The notes beneath the pieces are model-generated. The model made no database searches, had not been told where the DNA came from, and worked only from the letters and a program-made list of their open reading frames with translations. From Mastigamoeba balamuthi (lineage: Eukaryota; Evosea; Mastigamoebida; Mastigamoebidae), in the NCBI GenBank assembly GCA_902651635.1, contig CACRSC010000026.1, positions 52,953 through 116,952 of the forward strand: DNA of 64,000 nucleotides. Reading direction: 5' to 3'. Both the position numbers and the translations under genes were made by a program. This document shows, piece by piece, positions 32,300 through 44,149 of the stretch. Position 1 is the first letter of the stretch; the number at the start of each line of letters is the position of its first letter.

Positions 32300-33060
32300 G
32301 GGAAGATGTGTGACGAGTGTGAGACGGTGTGGGCAGATAGCAAAGTAAGGCGGTTGCGGCTGCCTGCTGACATCAGCCACTCGAAATTCCACCCAAATCG
32401 CTGCGCCGGCGTACCCGGAATGCCTCGGCATTTCTGTCAGCTGCCTGCCCTCTTTTTCGGATAACGGCGAACACCTGTTGGAGGCAGACAGACGAAGGTT
32501 CTGCCTCATCCAATAACCACCTGGTGTGGCCCGCCCCCCGTGGTGTAGCTGCTGGTGCTATTTCCCCTCCCAACGGCCGGACGGTGCCGCACCTATTTGC
32601 TGGCTTTTCTCAACATCAACACGACACACAGCTTGCCTCACCCCAAAAATGGTTATTTTGTGCATTTTAAGCCGACCCTACTTTACCCCTGCGCTGCGCC
32701 ACGGTTGGATCAGGTCATTCCCTTCCACACGAAGCATATAGTGCTATTGGAGGGCCCGTTGCTTCTGCTCTTCAAGGGAACCTCTTATCGGCTTTCACCC
32801 TGATGAAGGCCTGCACTCATCTGTCCGAATCAGACGGGCGACAAATTGCCCATCGGTCGGGTTTCCTCCGTCGGGGGAAATCAGATGCAGCTGCGAAGCA
32901 ACCGGTCGTTCGCAATGACACACCTTGCAATGCCATCGTGTGTTGGCAACGCCTGTCGGTTCGTGTCAATCCGTCAAAGCTAATGAGAGGATCGCTGAAG
33001 GATACTACAGCGAGAGGAGCAACGAGGCGTAGCACCCACCGCGGCAGCGCCCCAGCGCAC
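32300..33060. other. no supported gene
   Basis: The right side of the secreted-protein gene start (32,295) should hold its promoter. Other frames are short or GC-driven. Confidence 0.4.
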
Positions 33061-33064
33061 TGCG

Positions 33065-33191
33065 ATGAGCGGGAGCGGCCAGCGGGCCCAGGGCCCAGCG
33101 CCCCCGGCCTTGGGTATGGGGGTGGTCCACACCGTCGCACAGGAGCTCCACAGTGCGCTCTGCTCCCCAGTGAGCCGCTCGCAGCTCAAGC

Positions 33192-33226
<35 letters not shown>

Positions 33227-33560
33227 GTTCGCGCTCTGCGTCTTACCACCACCAGGATGGCGTCCAGCTGCCCCCAGTCCTCGAGGGTGCTGTGCTCTCT
33301 GGCACTGCCTGCAGGGCTGCGTGTCGGGGCCTGGCCCGTGTGCCGAGTGCGACGCGCTGTGGGCCTTGCGGCGCACGGTGACCACTGTGCGCTCTCCACG
33401 TCGAGTGGGGCCCTCCCTGCTCCACAACAGAGCCGCCCTCGTGGTTTTCCGCGGATCGGCGGATGGCTGTACAGAGTCGCCATGCCGACCGCATATGTGA
33501 TGCAGCCCCTGCCGAGCCCCAGCTCTGCCGGAGAACCCCAAAGCCCACTCTTTCCCCCAT
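33065..33560 (+). CDS. possible small gene, uncertain
   Basis: ATG at 33,065 opens MSGSGQRAQGPAPPALG and then VVHTVAQELHSALCSP, followed by a GTGAGC donor at 33,170 and an acceptor near 33,255 after a (GA)n tract. The next exon is open in more than one frame, one reading ALWHCLQGCVSGPGPCAEC. No domain recognised. High GC makes chance frames likely. Confidence 0.2.
33195..33222. repeat. (GA)n microsatellite
   Basis: About 14 GA dinucleotides in a row. Confidence 0.95.
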
Positions 33561-33704
33561 GAGCATCATCAGTAGTAAGTACTCTGTATCCAAGTTTCCA
33601 TATCTTTCAGAACATGGAAGGAATGGGCAGTAATTACGATGATGCCGACGGTTTTTTATCAGAAGAGCCATTTCTACAGTAAACATTAGTCATCTGTTGA
33701 TGCA

Positions 33705-33955
33705 ATCGATGTTGCGCATCGATAGTCGATTAATCGATGTTGAATCGATTAATCGATAAAGGATCGATGCACTGCCTTTTAATTGTATCGCACATCGATG
33801 TTGCATCGATGCATCGATGCAAAAGGACTTTGAGTTTATGCAGGTTGTATCGCTGCATCGATATAATTGATGCCAACATCGGTATTTCCAAATGGTAGAC
33901 ATCGATTTTAGCGATATATCGCTATTTCTAAGCAATAGACACCGATTGGAGTGAA
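33705..33955. repeat. ATCGAT-rich palindromic cluster
   Basis: More than a dozen ATCGAT or near-ATCGAT palindromes within 250 bases, many as TGCATCGATG or ATTAATCGAT. It lies on the downstream side of the DDE transposase remnant at 33,980-34,640; a related cluster lies on its other side at 34,636-34,712. Confidence 0.8.
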
Positions 33956-33979
33956 TTTATCTTGCGTTTTAGTGCCTTC

Positions 33980-35084
33980 TCAGGGGAGGGCGGAGGAACC
34001 ACCCATCACTGGGAATGCACCTGAGCGGGTGCTCTGACAGGAACCAGGCATCGAGGTTCATGACGATCGTGACTGCCGAAGTCAGAAGGTCATTTTCCAT
34101 GACATTCTTGCCCCAGAACTTGGAGCCCAAGATGTTGAAGTGGGTCATGAAGCCGATGTAGTGCTTAACACGGCTTCTTCACCAGCAATGGACACGATTC
34201 CACTGCCACTCAAACCATGTGAATCGAAGCTTCGTCTTGCGCTTTTCCCCATTGACAGAGTTGTAGAGGCTTGTGTGCTTGAACGGGGTGAGCAGCACTG
34301 TGCTTGGCACACTGATGTATACATTGTCTGTGAGAAAGCGAGACTGCTCCTGACCAAGAAATAGAGCAGTAAATCTCCAGACCTTGAGGTCGTAGTTTGT
34401 GCCTATGAACGGGCCCCGAATGTCCATTGGCGTCCCAGAGTTGTTGATGATGACCTGCAGCTTGATGACATGGCCCTTGTACTTGCCATTGTAGAACAGC
34501 TGCTGCTGCTTCGTGGGCCATAAGATGTAGATCGCCTTGATGTCGACGGAGCCATGGATCAAGGGAGACCACGGAGGTGGAAGCTGGTTTGACTGGTGGC
34601 CTCGGGCATTCCACACGGCCTGGGATATCAGCAAAATCGATCAATTGATGTAAATCGATAAATTGATATAAGTTGATCAATTGATATAAGTCAATCAATT
34701 GATGTAAATCGATTTGAGTGATGAGAGTGGTGAGAAAAGATGTATGATCATCTCGTTGACTGTGTCAGCCAGGTAGCACCACAAACACTGCATGCAGCAT
34801 GCAAAGTTGCCAATGTCGGGAGCATGGTTTGGTGTCTCTGTGGCCAGAATGACATAGTGCTTGAAGTACAGCAGAAGGTCAAGAAGGTCGTCAAGCTTCT
34901 TAAGGGGTGTGTTTGGGCCACCATAGTGCTCGAAGACACACTGCAGGAATGGCATGGGATAACCCCAACGTGACTGGGCCACAGCCTTGAAGTATGACTG
35001 AAGGTCGAGCTGCTGCTTGTGGATGGCTGCAGCAGCAAGATTCATAATGGCCTTGCAATTGAGCGATGAGAAGTGCTGTAGCAA
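33980..35084 (-). pseudogene. DDE_Tnp_4 (Harbinger-like) transposase remnant
   Basis: The N-terminal block (35,084-34,720) reads FSSLNCKAIMNLAAAAIHKQ and LDDLLDLLLYFKHYVIL. After an ATCGAT-type repeat the core begins at about 34,634. It reads FYNGKYKGHVIKLQVIINN, then DIRGPFIGTNYDLKVWR (second catalytic Asp region: FLTDNVYISV) and LLTPFK. In another frame RVEAVKHYIGFMTHFNILG supplies a typical (R)xE...F element with the catalytic Glu. At least one frameshift is present, so this copy is dead. The N-terminal block may be a separate exon joined across the repeat. Confidence 0.6.
34636..34712. repeat. ATCGAT/ATTGAT repeat cluster inside the transposase gene
   Basis: Alternating AATCGAT, AATTGAT and TTGATCAATTGAT words over about 75 bases. 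It sits between the two coding blocks of the transposase remnant, where an intron would be expected. Confidence 0.7.
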
Positions 35085-35309
35085 TGTAGGTGATGACTCT
35101 TAGTGATGTAACCAGTTAATTGGTGTGGTACGTGACATGGCTGCTGCATCAGATACTTCACTACAACTGATTTATTCGATAGATGATGTTAACTTTTGCC
35201 CACACCGCACCAACCTCCTGCCCACACCATGGCAGCCTCTCTGTCTGGCGCAACCAATCCATAGAAGCTGCCAGGGCCACAGCACCTGATCGCCACAACT
35301 GTGGCGATC
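35085..35309. promoter_or_regulatory. possible divergent promoter
   Basis: About 225 bases between two coding blocks facing away from each other (starts at 35,084 minus and 35,310 plus). No motif recognised; inferred from layout only. Confidence 0.35.
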
Positions 35310-36471
35310 ATGACCATGCACCATAGAAGGTCCGTATGGCAGTACGTCGACTATCAGCTGTGCACATGGTCACTGCCACTCAGTTGGAGGGACAGCAAGG
35401 ACTTAAAGGTGCACATACCCTCCACTCGGTGCCCTCTCCTTGTCTGGGCTCATGTTGACTGTGACCTCCTGCAGAACAAGCACAACACATGGAGGATGGC
35501 CAACAAGGGCTACATCGTACCCGAGATGAACGACATGAGTGCCCTTGAGCATCTTGTCCATGAGGCCAGCAGTGTATGTAATGGTCTAACCGTCTATCAC
35601 ACTTCTCAAATAACACTGCTAACATCACTACCCCCCCCCTCCCTTCACAGGTGTGGAAGCCCATCAACGACGATGTCAGTGCATCTGCCCCAGTAGCAGC
35701 AGCACCCACAGCAAACACTGCGGACCTCACCACCATTCTGTCCAGCAGCTTCGCGTGCCTCCAGGTATGTTTGGGCCCCCTCTACCAATGGCACATTGAA
35801 ATAGCATTAAGAGTACTATTTCGATGTGATCTCATTCATGCCTTTCCTTCTCGTGCTCCCTGCAGGAAGCACTCGTGGCACAGATACAAGCTGTGGTCAC
35901 TGCCGCAAATGCCAGCAATGCAGACAAGGCATATCAGTGCCACGCTGATGAGGAGGATGCTGCCGAATGGAGGAGGTCCCGCCAGTGCAGTTCTGGTGGG
36001 AAGCACCAGAGAAGCAGCAGTACCAGCAGCAAGAGCAAGAGCTGCAGCGACGCTGAGTCCTCTGATGTGCCGTTGGCCAAGGATGACAAGAACCTTAGGC
36101 GTTCTCCAGGCAAGGTCCGTCCCTGCCCTGCCGCCCCCCAACAGCACGTTGAATTAGTGCTAATAGCACTATTTCGATGCAATCTCACCCCTGTCCCCCT
36201 GCAGACAAAGAGTCGGAGGAAGTGCACGAGCCACAGTGACTGCAGCAGTGACAGTGTGAAGAAGTTGCGGAGGAAGAGGAAGAGGTGCAAGAGGGGCAAG
36301 CACAAGAACAAGATTGACAACAAGGTCAACATTGACGATGCACTCCAGTCCATCAAGGACCCCGTGAAGTTGATGGTGAAGTTGTTGATCATGTTCATCA
36401 GGAAGTCAATGTTGGCAATGCCTGAGCAAGAAACACGATCCTGCACCCTGGCAGTGGCTCCGCCCCAGTAG
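35310..36471 (+). CDS. Ser/Lys/Arg-rich protein, unknown, possible partner gene of the transposase
   Basis: Four exons, 35,310-35,573, 35,651-35,764, 35,866-36,114 and 36,205-36,471, join in phase 0 with GT...AG borders (donors GTATGT, GTATGT, GTCCGT) into one open frame of 297 residues. A second in-frame ATG lies at 35,316. Exon 3 is acidic then Ser/Lys-rich (KHQRSSSTSSKSKSCSD); exon 4 is very basic (KKLRRKRKRCKRGKHKNK), a likely nuclear-localisation or DNA-binding tail. No fold recognised. The gene starts 225 bp from the divergent transposase remnant, a layout like two-gene Harbinger elements, where the partner helps carry the transposase to DNA. The frame has survived although the neighbour is broken. 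The last part overlaps a minus-strand frame after 36,370. Confidence 0.5.
36156..36170. repeat. 15-bp odd palindrome in an intron
   Basis: AGTGCTA-A-TAGCACT, two 7-bp arms around one base, in the intron 36,115-36,204. A degenerate copy with the same downstream ATTTCGATG lies at 35,802-35,816 in the previous intron. Confidence 0.7.
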
Positions 36472-37440
36472 TTCTTGATGACTATCTTCCAGGTGATGCT
36501 GTCCAGGGGTGCACCCTGCTGGCCCATGCACATGCCGATGCCCACAGTGCCCTACACACCAGCAGACACACCAGTGCTGAACGGGATCCATGACTCACTC
36601 ATTGTTTTTTATTTTTCTGAGGCGGGGATTCCCGGATTCAGTTACAAACTGCTATATATTTACCCCAACAGCAAATTTTTCACGGAATTCTGCCCAGGTT
36701 ATTGGACCCAGAAGTGCATGGGCAAGGACATATGCACGTTCTCCTCCACTTCCAAGTGATGAATACCCTGTGGTAGCTTGGTCCTCCAGTAATTGCAGTG
36801 CCAGTTGGGCTCTACCTTGTTCCAGCACCAGTTTGCAAGGTCCTGTAGGTTGAAGTTCGTCCTGTAGAGGCGTGCCAGCTCTGCAAAGCCCAGCAGCTCA
36901 CTGCACAGGTGTCCCTCAGACACACAGATCTGTGGCAGTATGTTGCATTAACAAAGTGCATGATGCAGTCTATGTTGTAGCCTTTGGTCCCACACTTGTA
37001 CTCTGAGGTGCTGATTGGAGCACATGCATACTGCTTGTACCAGAGCTTAAGCTGGTTGAGCTTGGCTCCCTTCAGCTCCTTTCTGTCAAACTTGGGAATG
37101 GCATTCTGGAGCATGTCCTCGAAAGAGGGCACTGCTACAGCTCTCTGGGCATCTTCAGCCCCTTTGGGCCCTTCTGCCCTTTCATAAGCCCTGCAGGCAG
37201 TCCCACTGACACCAGGGACAGCATCTCTGGCATTAGCTCCATCCACACTAGCAACAGCGGCAGATTGAGGCTCAGCTCCTTGAGCAGCAGGCCCACCACC
37301 CTGGCTAACAGCCCCTGCAATAACCTGCAGGGCAGATGGGAAGGGCACAAGGGTAGGAACATATGCTGTGCTGAAGATCCAGATCATCTTGCACTTCCCT
37401 GCCAGCTTAACAGTGTGTGAGATGGAGAACACACCCAAGG
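36375..37440 (-). pseudogene. unassigned minus-strand coding blocks
   Basis: Blocks read FEDMLQNAIPKFDRKELKG, LNQLKLWYKQYACAPIS and GTKGYNIDCIMHFVNAT (37,130-36,940), then LCSELLGFAELARLYRTNF and NWCWNKVEPNWHCNYW (36,910-36,780), then ITWKIVIKNYWGGATARVQ and IDFLMNMINNFTINF (36,500-36,380). An acceptor-like ctgcag lies near 37,322. The first block could be a SAP-like helix pair. The blocks are in different frames and no complete gene is visible. It converges with the basic-protein gene ending at 36,471. Confidence 0.4.
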
Positions 37441-37744
37441 CCCTCCTTGTGCTTACCAGGCTTCATCTTTGAGTGTATGTGAAAGAGCACTCCAGACAGG
37501 TGCCCAGTCTGTCAGTGGTACAGTGAGAGTAACACGGGCTTCACAGCACTGTGCAGCTTGCACTGCCTCTTGGTGCCCATATGCACGGTCTGCTGTCCAG
37601 TGCACAGGGTTCTCAGGGCTCTGGCGTCATTCCTCCAGTTGTGCCATCATCTGCCCAAAGGCCCCACATGGTATCAGCGGCTGGTTGGGCAGAGTGTGAG
37701 CAAGCAGTGGCTCTATTTCCACAAGAAGAGGTCCCATGGCATGT

Positions 37745-39680
37745 ACTTTATGTGTGAGCACTACAATCTCGACATTCCAGCAAAGGCCTTGGTTTGCCTT
37801 AACTGCTCCCACTGTGTTGGGATCTGTGGTGATGCTCGCTGCTCCATGAGCATGTGCAGTGCATACCAACTCCACAAGTCGTAGAGAAGAAGGGGGCGGT
37901 TCTCTGGACGTGCACCCCTGCCCGATACACGCCTGATGTGGTTTGTGTTGATACAGTCATGTAGGAATGGCCACAGCCTCGTGCTACTGAAGAAGATGTC
38001 GAAGCAGAGGAGGGGGCTTAGCCCATCTGCAGTAGCCTCAGACTGAGTGCACAGCTCACCAAGACGAAAGACAGCTGGATGGCTTGACCTAAGAGGATGC
38101 AGCATAGCCACAGGCTTGTCGTCTCCTGCAATTCGATGTGTGGACAATTCAAGGAATTAATGAACCTGCACAGAGATTGGCCACTGCTGAACGTGTGCCA
38201 ATCATCTCTGGTCTGTCATCAGTATCATTGTCACTGTCCTCGGGGTTGGCCTGACCGACATTTAGAAACTGATTCCGATTTCTGATGTTATGAACCACGA
38301 TTTTGTATGAACTACCTGTGTGTCACTCGTATAGGAGGCCCAGGTCATACTCATGCACTGCGGAAACTGGAGGGTTTGCAACCTCCTGGTCTGATTTCTT
38401 CGGATCCTGTCAGTTCCTGTTTTAGCAGATAACCATTTCTCCAAAATGAAGGAATGGAAAAGTGGAGAATGAGGCAAGAGATGTGCTCAAGAAGGACACC
38501 AGCAAGGATCTTGTTCTGTGACAGATCGATTACCAGCATGTGTAGCAACTGCTCGATGGGCGACCCCATCTCACTCAATCCACGGGCATGGCACAGCCCG
38601 AGGAGAAACGTCAGCAAACCCGCATGCCCTTCACGGTTCACTGCAGAGGCTATTAAAACGGGTGTGCTAAAAAATGGTGCATGGTGAACCTGTGCAGTGA
38701 GTGTGGCCATTTGAGCACACCATCCACTCCGTGCCCACACAGGGGCAGATCCCAGGGACTGCCTTCAAGCATTGGCTGCAATTGAGGTAATTGAGCCCAC
38801 GGCGTTAATGAAGAGACCTTTCAGGCTCTGCACACAGCAGAATTTGCTCTTCAGTGATGTTGTAGGCCTGCAGCAAGAGCCGGCTTTGCAATGTAGAGAG
38901 AACCAGACAGGTAGGATAGAAAGGACGGTTTTCATTCAGACTAGTGCAAGCAAGCAACGGTTATGTTGACCTGAAGGCCTCACCCACTTCCTGATCCACA
39001 CTGCACAGCAGGTGCAGAAGAAGCTGCATACCGATATCGGGCACTTGTGCAGCAGTGCAGAACGGTGGTGATGACAGAGAATTGTGGCGATCTGACAAAA
39101 ATGTGGTGACTCTGACAAGGCTTTATCATTACAGTTTTTTTCTATCCCAGAGGAACAAGGAAGCAAGGGACACCCCGCTGTCTGCGATGAGCCTTCAGCT
39201 GAAAACGGGTCCCTGAAGGAGGTAACTCGCCTGTGGAGATACACAGGTACCATCGGACCCACTGCAGCACAGATGTGTGTGCCACAATCCTTCTAATTCC
39301 AGCTCAATCAGTTCAAAGCAGTGCTCAGGATCAATGTCTATGCAGCGGGGGACGAGACAATCCACGTGTGTGCACCTCAAAAGAAAGTGCCCACGTGAAC
39401 TCTCAGGGCATGTGAATGTAGAGCTCATTGGCCTCGGGCTGGCAACCAGAACAGGCAAGGGAAGCTCCTTTCTTTCTACTATCCGCCTGATAAATGAGCT
39501 ACCCCATATACTGCCGCCAACTGCAGGTGGTGAAGGTATACCATGAGCAGGACACGAGAACATCAGGTCCTCCTGTTGAGGGTCAAGCAGATCTGCCGAG
39601 GTGGTGAGAGCCTGGATGGCCATGGTGATTGCACTGTAAAGTGATTTGTATAATGTCAGCAGGTTCAACCACCTCACATG
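37745..39680 (-). pseudogene. decayed unassigned coding blocks
   Basis: Minus-strand blocks: 39,680-39,200 (ALTTSADLLDPQQEDLMF), 38,700-38,440 (AGLLTFLLGLCHARGLSEM, then MLVIDLSQNKILAGVLLEH) and 38,147-37,761 (PAVFRLGELCTQSEATADG, LWPFLHDCINTNHIRRV, RPLLLYDLWSWYALHML). They look like pieces of one protein separated by stops and frame changes. The family is not recognised. The plus strand also has a block at 37,650-37,880, probably a shadow. Confidence 0.35.
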
Positions 39681-39689
39681 AGCACTGGC

Positions 39690-40525
39690 ACCCCCTGTGA
39701 TCCCCTGAGTCCGTTATGTGAGAAGTTGCTGTGCAGCAGCAGTGATATGGTGGTGCAATGCCACACGGCCCTTCCACTCCTCTCTTCTCTCGTTACAGGG
39801 CCAAGTGGGGCAAGGAGAGAAGCAGCAAGTGCAGTGCGGGCTGGTCTCCATTCTGAAGTCAATGTGGTGGTTGTGAGAGACTGTGCTGAATGGGATCCCG
39901 CTGTGCACAGGACCTGTAGCAGATTGCAGAGAACGCCTTAGGGCTCTGGGCACCCTCGAGCTCATTCATTGCAATGGTACTCGTTGTCTTTGGATAAGTG
40001 CATTTTGCACTGCAAGTGCCAACTTATCCGTCTCTCACATTGCTGTGCTCTGACATAATGCACGTACCTCAAGTCTCTATCACCACTCTCGAGTGGTGTG
40101 TTCGACCATCCTTCTTCCTTTGGCGATTTGAGATTTGCACTAGAGTTTCAAATTTGAACAATAAAACTGTGATGTCCTCAGTGACTCGTCTGATGGTGGG
40201 CACAGAGAAGCAACCTGAGTCACATGCCAGTTTCTCAAAAAAAAGGGAGGGGCCAGACCCTGCTAAGAAATGCCAAGATCCAGACAATTCCCTATTTTAT
40301 GAACATGGTCATCAAGGAAACATCCAGAAGATGATACAGGGGTCGACGTGAATCTACAAAAAGGAAAGCCCATTTTTCCAGCCATTTAGTGTCCACAAAT
40401 TCACAACATTGCTCAAGCCCTAAATTATCTTCTTGGTGTGGCTGAGTAAATGTCAAAGCAAGTATGTTGACATTATTGGAGACAGCTTCAACTTGGCTGT
40501 TTTTTAATTTTGTTTTTTGTTCCCG
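39690..40525. other. no supported gene
   Basis: AT-richer sequence with short frames only; the right end is the 3' flank of the Crinkler-type gene. Confidence 0.45.
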
Positions 40526-40529
40526 GGAA

Positions 40530-43500
40530 TCACTTCGGCTTCTGCTTGGATTGCCACCATAGCTCTCTGATCCTCGCAATCCTCAACCTCTCGATGTGGC
40601 TGAGAGCAAAATCGAACATTCCTTGCTGCACCACCCGCTGCCGCTTTGGCACTGGCTGATCGCCCATGGCATTACGCTTTCTCTGAGCAATGCCACTGCC
40701 CCCATCTGCAGGCTCTCTGTTGTCGACCCCCTCCTGCTCCTGCTCCTGCTCCTCCTGCTTCTGCTCCTCCTCCCTCTCCTCCTCTTCCTTCCTCTGCTTC
40801 TTGTCCTCAGTCTCCTGCATCTCGTCCTCCGTATCCTGCTTCTCGTCCACCACCTCAGCCTCGACCAGTGCCTCTTCCTCCATGGTCTGCAATGTGGCAT
40901 CCTGTGCTTCAATACTGACTTCGGAGCTGCTCTCCGCCTGTACGAGGGGCTGCAGGTCCGAGGGCACACGGACCAGAGACTTGCCAAGCACGAGGAACTG
41001 CAGGCGGCTTCCCAGAGTGGGACCATAGAGCACACTTGCCCTGCTGCCCTTGATGCACGCGAGCGCAGTCTGCTTGTGCCAGTCTCGCGCCTTCAGCAGC
41101 CCTGGCGTGAAGTCCCGGCAGGTAAGAATGATGTGCACGGTGTTGTGTGGCAGCTTCTTTGCTTTGATATGCTCGCGCAGCAGGTCCGTCTTGCTTTTCA
41201 TGCTCTCTCTGCTCTCGACTGTCCCTGATTCTACATCGCTGAACTGGAGCTTGATGACGACAGGCATGCACTTGCTCTTGTGGCCTCGGACGCGTGTCAC
41301 GACCAACACATCCCATCTGAGGGCGTGAAGGCACGTTAACTCTGAAGAGGTTCACTGGGATGAAGATTTCACACACGCAGGGTTGTTTTTGGTGGCGGGA
41401 TAATATACACCGGGCTTGTCGTGCACGTCCTCCCACGCCCTCACAGGAGCAACGACGGGCTCGATGGAAGCGGGTCCCTCGTAGGTGATCACAACAGAGT
41501 CGGACGTGCTCTCCCTGCCCTCTCTGAAGACAGGCACTTCGCGGTAATGTTCTTTGAGAGTCTCGTGGTCTCCCGCCTGTGACAGAAGTTGCATCAGCAG
41601 CTCCCAGCCCACGTGGAACTGCTCGAAGTAACGGCTGGGCTCGGACCCAGTTCCCCAACTGACATCAGGCAGCAGATAGTCACGGAGGACTGCGGCGACC
41701 TTGTACTGTGTAGAACTCCTAGCTGCTGCTGTCCGGGCCTTGGAGCACTCGCGAATGGCCCACTGCCGCACGAGCAAGCTAGGCACCTGAGGGACGACGT
41801 CGTCATCGTCGTCGTCATCTAGCGATTTGCCAGCGATGGTGTTCGAGTACACACCAGACGCGATCAGCGAGCGAACTGTTCGGTTGGTCCCAGCCATGTC
41901 GGTAATCAGAGTGTCCAGGGGCAGCGAGAGGCCAAGCAGCACGGGCCTGAGGATGGCCAGGGAGTATTGCAGGCTATCGAACCCCCTCTGAGATTCTCTC
42001 GCCTTGACTGACAATGGTCCCGAAGTTGAGCATGTTGGGGTTGTGAGGAACGCCCTTCTCTGCCGACGTGGTGAGGTGGCTCTTGACATACACGCACAGC
42101 GACTCCAGAGTGCGCCAGTGCCCACCACACTCGCTGATAGCAGACTTGATCCCAGTGGCAAGCCTCGCATCTGTCTTGGAGAGTGCACTTATCTCCGCGT
42201 GCAGCAGATGCTCCGTCGCCTGCGGCTGTGCAAGGTGGAACGGCAAGAAGAACTCGCGCCTGCGGTGTCAAGGCACGTAGGTGAGCAAGCCAATGTGTCA
42301 GTACGGTGCGGCACCTTCCGGTTTTGGTCTGGGTGAACAGCGACGAGTCGAGCGACGTGACGACAGCGAACAAAACACCGTGGTTGGCCTCGGGCTCGTA
42401 GCGGCAGTTGTCCAGTGCCCCGCCAAGCTCGTGCAAGATGCCAAAGAAGGCAGACTCGCTCTCTTTCTGTAGGTTGATGATCTCGTCCACTCCGAGAAAC
42501 CAGCTGCATCTGCTGTCACCCCGCGAGATGGCGATGGCCTCGAGAACGTTCATGAGCGTAAGCGTCTTCCCGCTGATGCACCCCCACCTGTAGAACTTGT
42601 CCCACTGCTGCGCCCCGCCGTCGGGAGTCCACTTGAAGTAATACCTGCGGGTGAAGTGTGAGCAAGCCTGCACCTGTGGTGGCCAGGGCTCGTGGCTGTC
42701 GTAAGCAACGCACGTGGCAAGCACGCGGAGGGCCAGCATGTTGTGGGCCGAGCCTCCAATGTCGTGCGGGGTCGGCGGTGACCACGAGTTGTACGTGACA
42801 AGGAGCGGTACGTGCTGGTGGACAATGTCCTTCACCTCCTTGAGCTGCGGTGGTGACAGGTGTGCCAGGAGCTCTGCGTGCTTTTCTGTGTTCTGGTCAA
42901 ACCGCCTGCACATCTCCCCCTGCACCTCGTCCAGTAGCCTCGACTTTCCGGTCCCTGGTGCCCCTGCAGTCAGGCATAGTGGATTCCGCACGCGGTTCTC
43001 GAGTATCGTGAGCCCCTGGAGAGACGCAATGCGCAGCAAAAACACAGCGGGTGCATGTCGTCAGCTTGTTGCAACTGATGAGTGCTGGTGGGAAGCAACT
43101 CACTGGCTTGCCCGAAGAATTGAGGGAAAACAGATGCTCGGCAACGCTGTTCGAGAACCGGCTGAGGTAGTACGACTCGAGCGCATCCATCGTGGCAGCG
43201 TCCCCGTTGAATGTAGTCAGCACGTCGTGTTTCGCGCGCTGTGTGTTGCAAGGGCAAGGGCACATGCGTTAGGCCCCCGCGGAGTTGTGCAAAAGTGGAC
43301 CAGTGGCAAAGCAACTGTTTGACAAAGGAGAAAGGTGCACTGACAGTTCAAAGAGCAATTGCTTGCAGAAGAATAAAAAGCGGACAAGAGCAAAGAGAAC
43401 AGGAAAGGCATGCGAACCCAGTTGGGGACGTGGCGCGCGTCGTCGTCCTTGGGCACCAGTCCAGCCTTGGGGTGCTGGCGCGTGTAGAGAACAAACTCCT

Positions 43501-44139
43501 CCATCGAGTCCGCAATTTCCTGGGGGCTCCCGCAGCGCAGCGGCGGAGTGCCTGGACGCACACAATCTGTTGGTGGTGTAAAGGAACAAATACAATTTCT
43601 CGGCCGGGCTCAATTGAAAATAAAGAGAATTGGATGGAAGAAATCATAACATAAATCCCGATTAGTATAGTAGCAAATTGGGAATGACCGATGACACGCA
43701 AAGAGACACGAAAATGACAGTTCATGAAGATGAGCAGCGTGCCGAACCTGGCGGCTTGGCAGCAGCGGCCTTGTAAATCACGAGGACGCCATCGCCCAGT
43801 CGGCGGAAGAACTCGGCAGTGAGCCGTCTCCTGGGGTCGAGCGCGAGGGGCTTTGTGCAGTAGGGCGCAAGCGCCTGCTTGACCGTCTGGGAGCTGTAGA
43901 CCTCGGACAGGGACAACGACAGCTCGGTGGCGGGGCAGCTGATGCCGGTGATGGCCTGCTTGGCGCGCTCCTTCAGGTCGAGCACGCTGATGCCCTCGCG
44001 CGAGATCGGTCCGACGCTGACAGCGCAGGCATCCCTGCCCTCGTACTCGAACCACACGGTGAACGTGTTTCTCTGTTGCGGCGCGCGTTAATCTGTGCTG
44101 CGCGAGCCCCCCCCCCTTCCTCCGAGCACGCACCCCCAT
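40530..44139 (-). CDS. Crinkler (CRN/RHS-type) protein: ubiquitin-like header, P-loop NTPase, nuclease-like C-terminus
   Basis: Eight exons are proposed, starting with a 6-nt exon (ATGGGG, 44,139-44,134) spliced to 44,072-43,748, then 43,566-43,418, 43,238-43,104, 43,015-42,315, 42,259 onwards, a large exon to about 41,375, and 41,316-40,530. Nearly all borders are clean GT...AG in frame. Residues 1-105 form a ubiquitin-like header (NTFTVWFEYEG, ISVLDLKERAKQAI), as in Crinklers. The NTPase has a Walker A motif GAPGTGKS and a Walker B-like CSWFLGVDEII. A large helical region follows, then NPAWDVLVV and PVVIKLQFSD, which fit the D...xxK core of a PD-(D/E)xK nuclease. The tail has a long Glu/Gln-rich tract and a basic KRKxxxx..PKRQR nuclear signal. 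Families of this architecture act in the nucleus and occur in oomycetes, chytrids and many protists. It looks largely whole and is probably a host gene. Confidence 0.75.
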
Positions 44140-44149
44140 GCTCCTTTGG

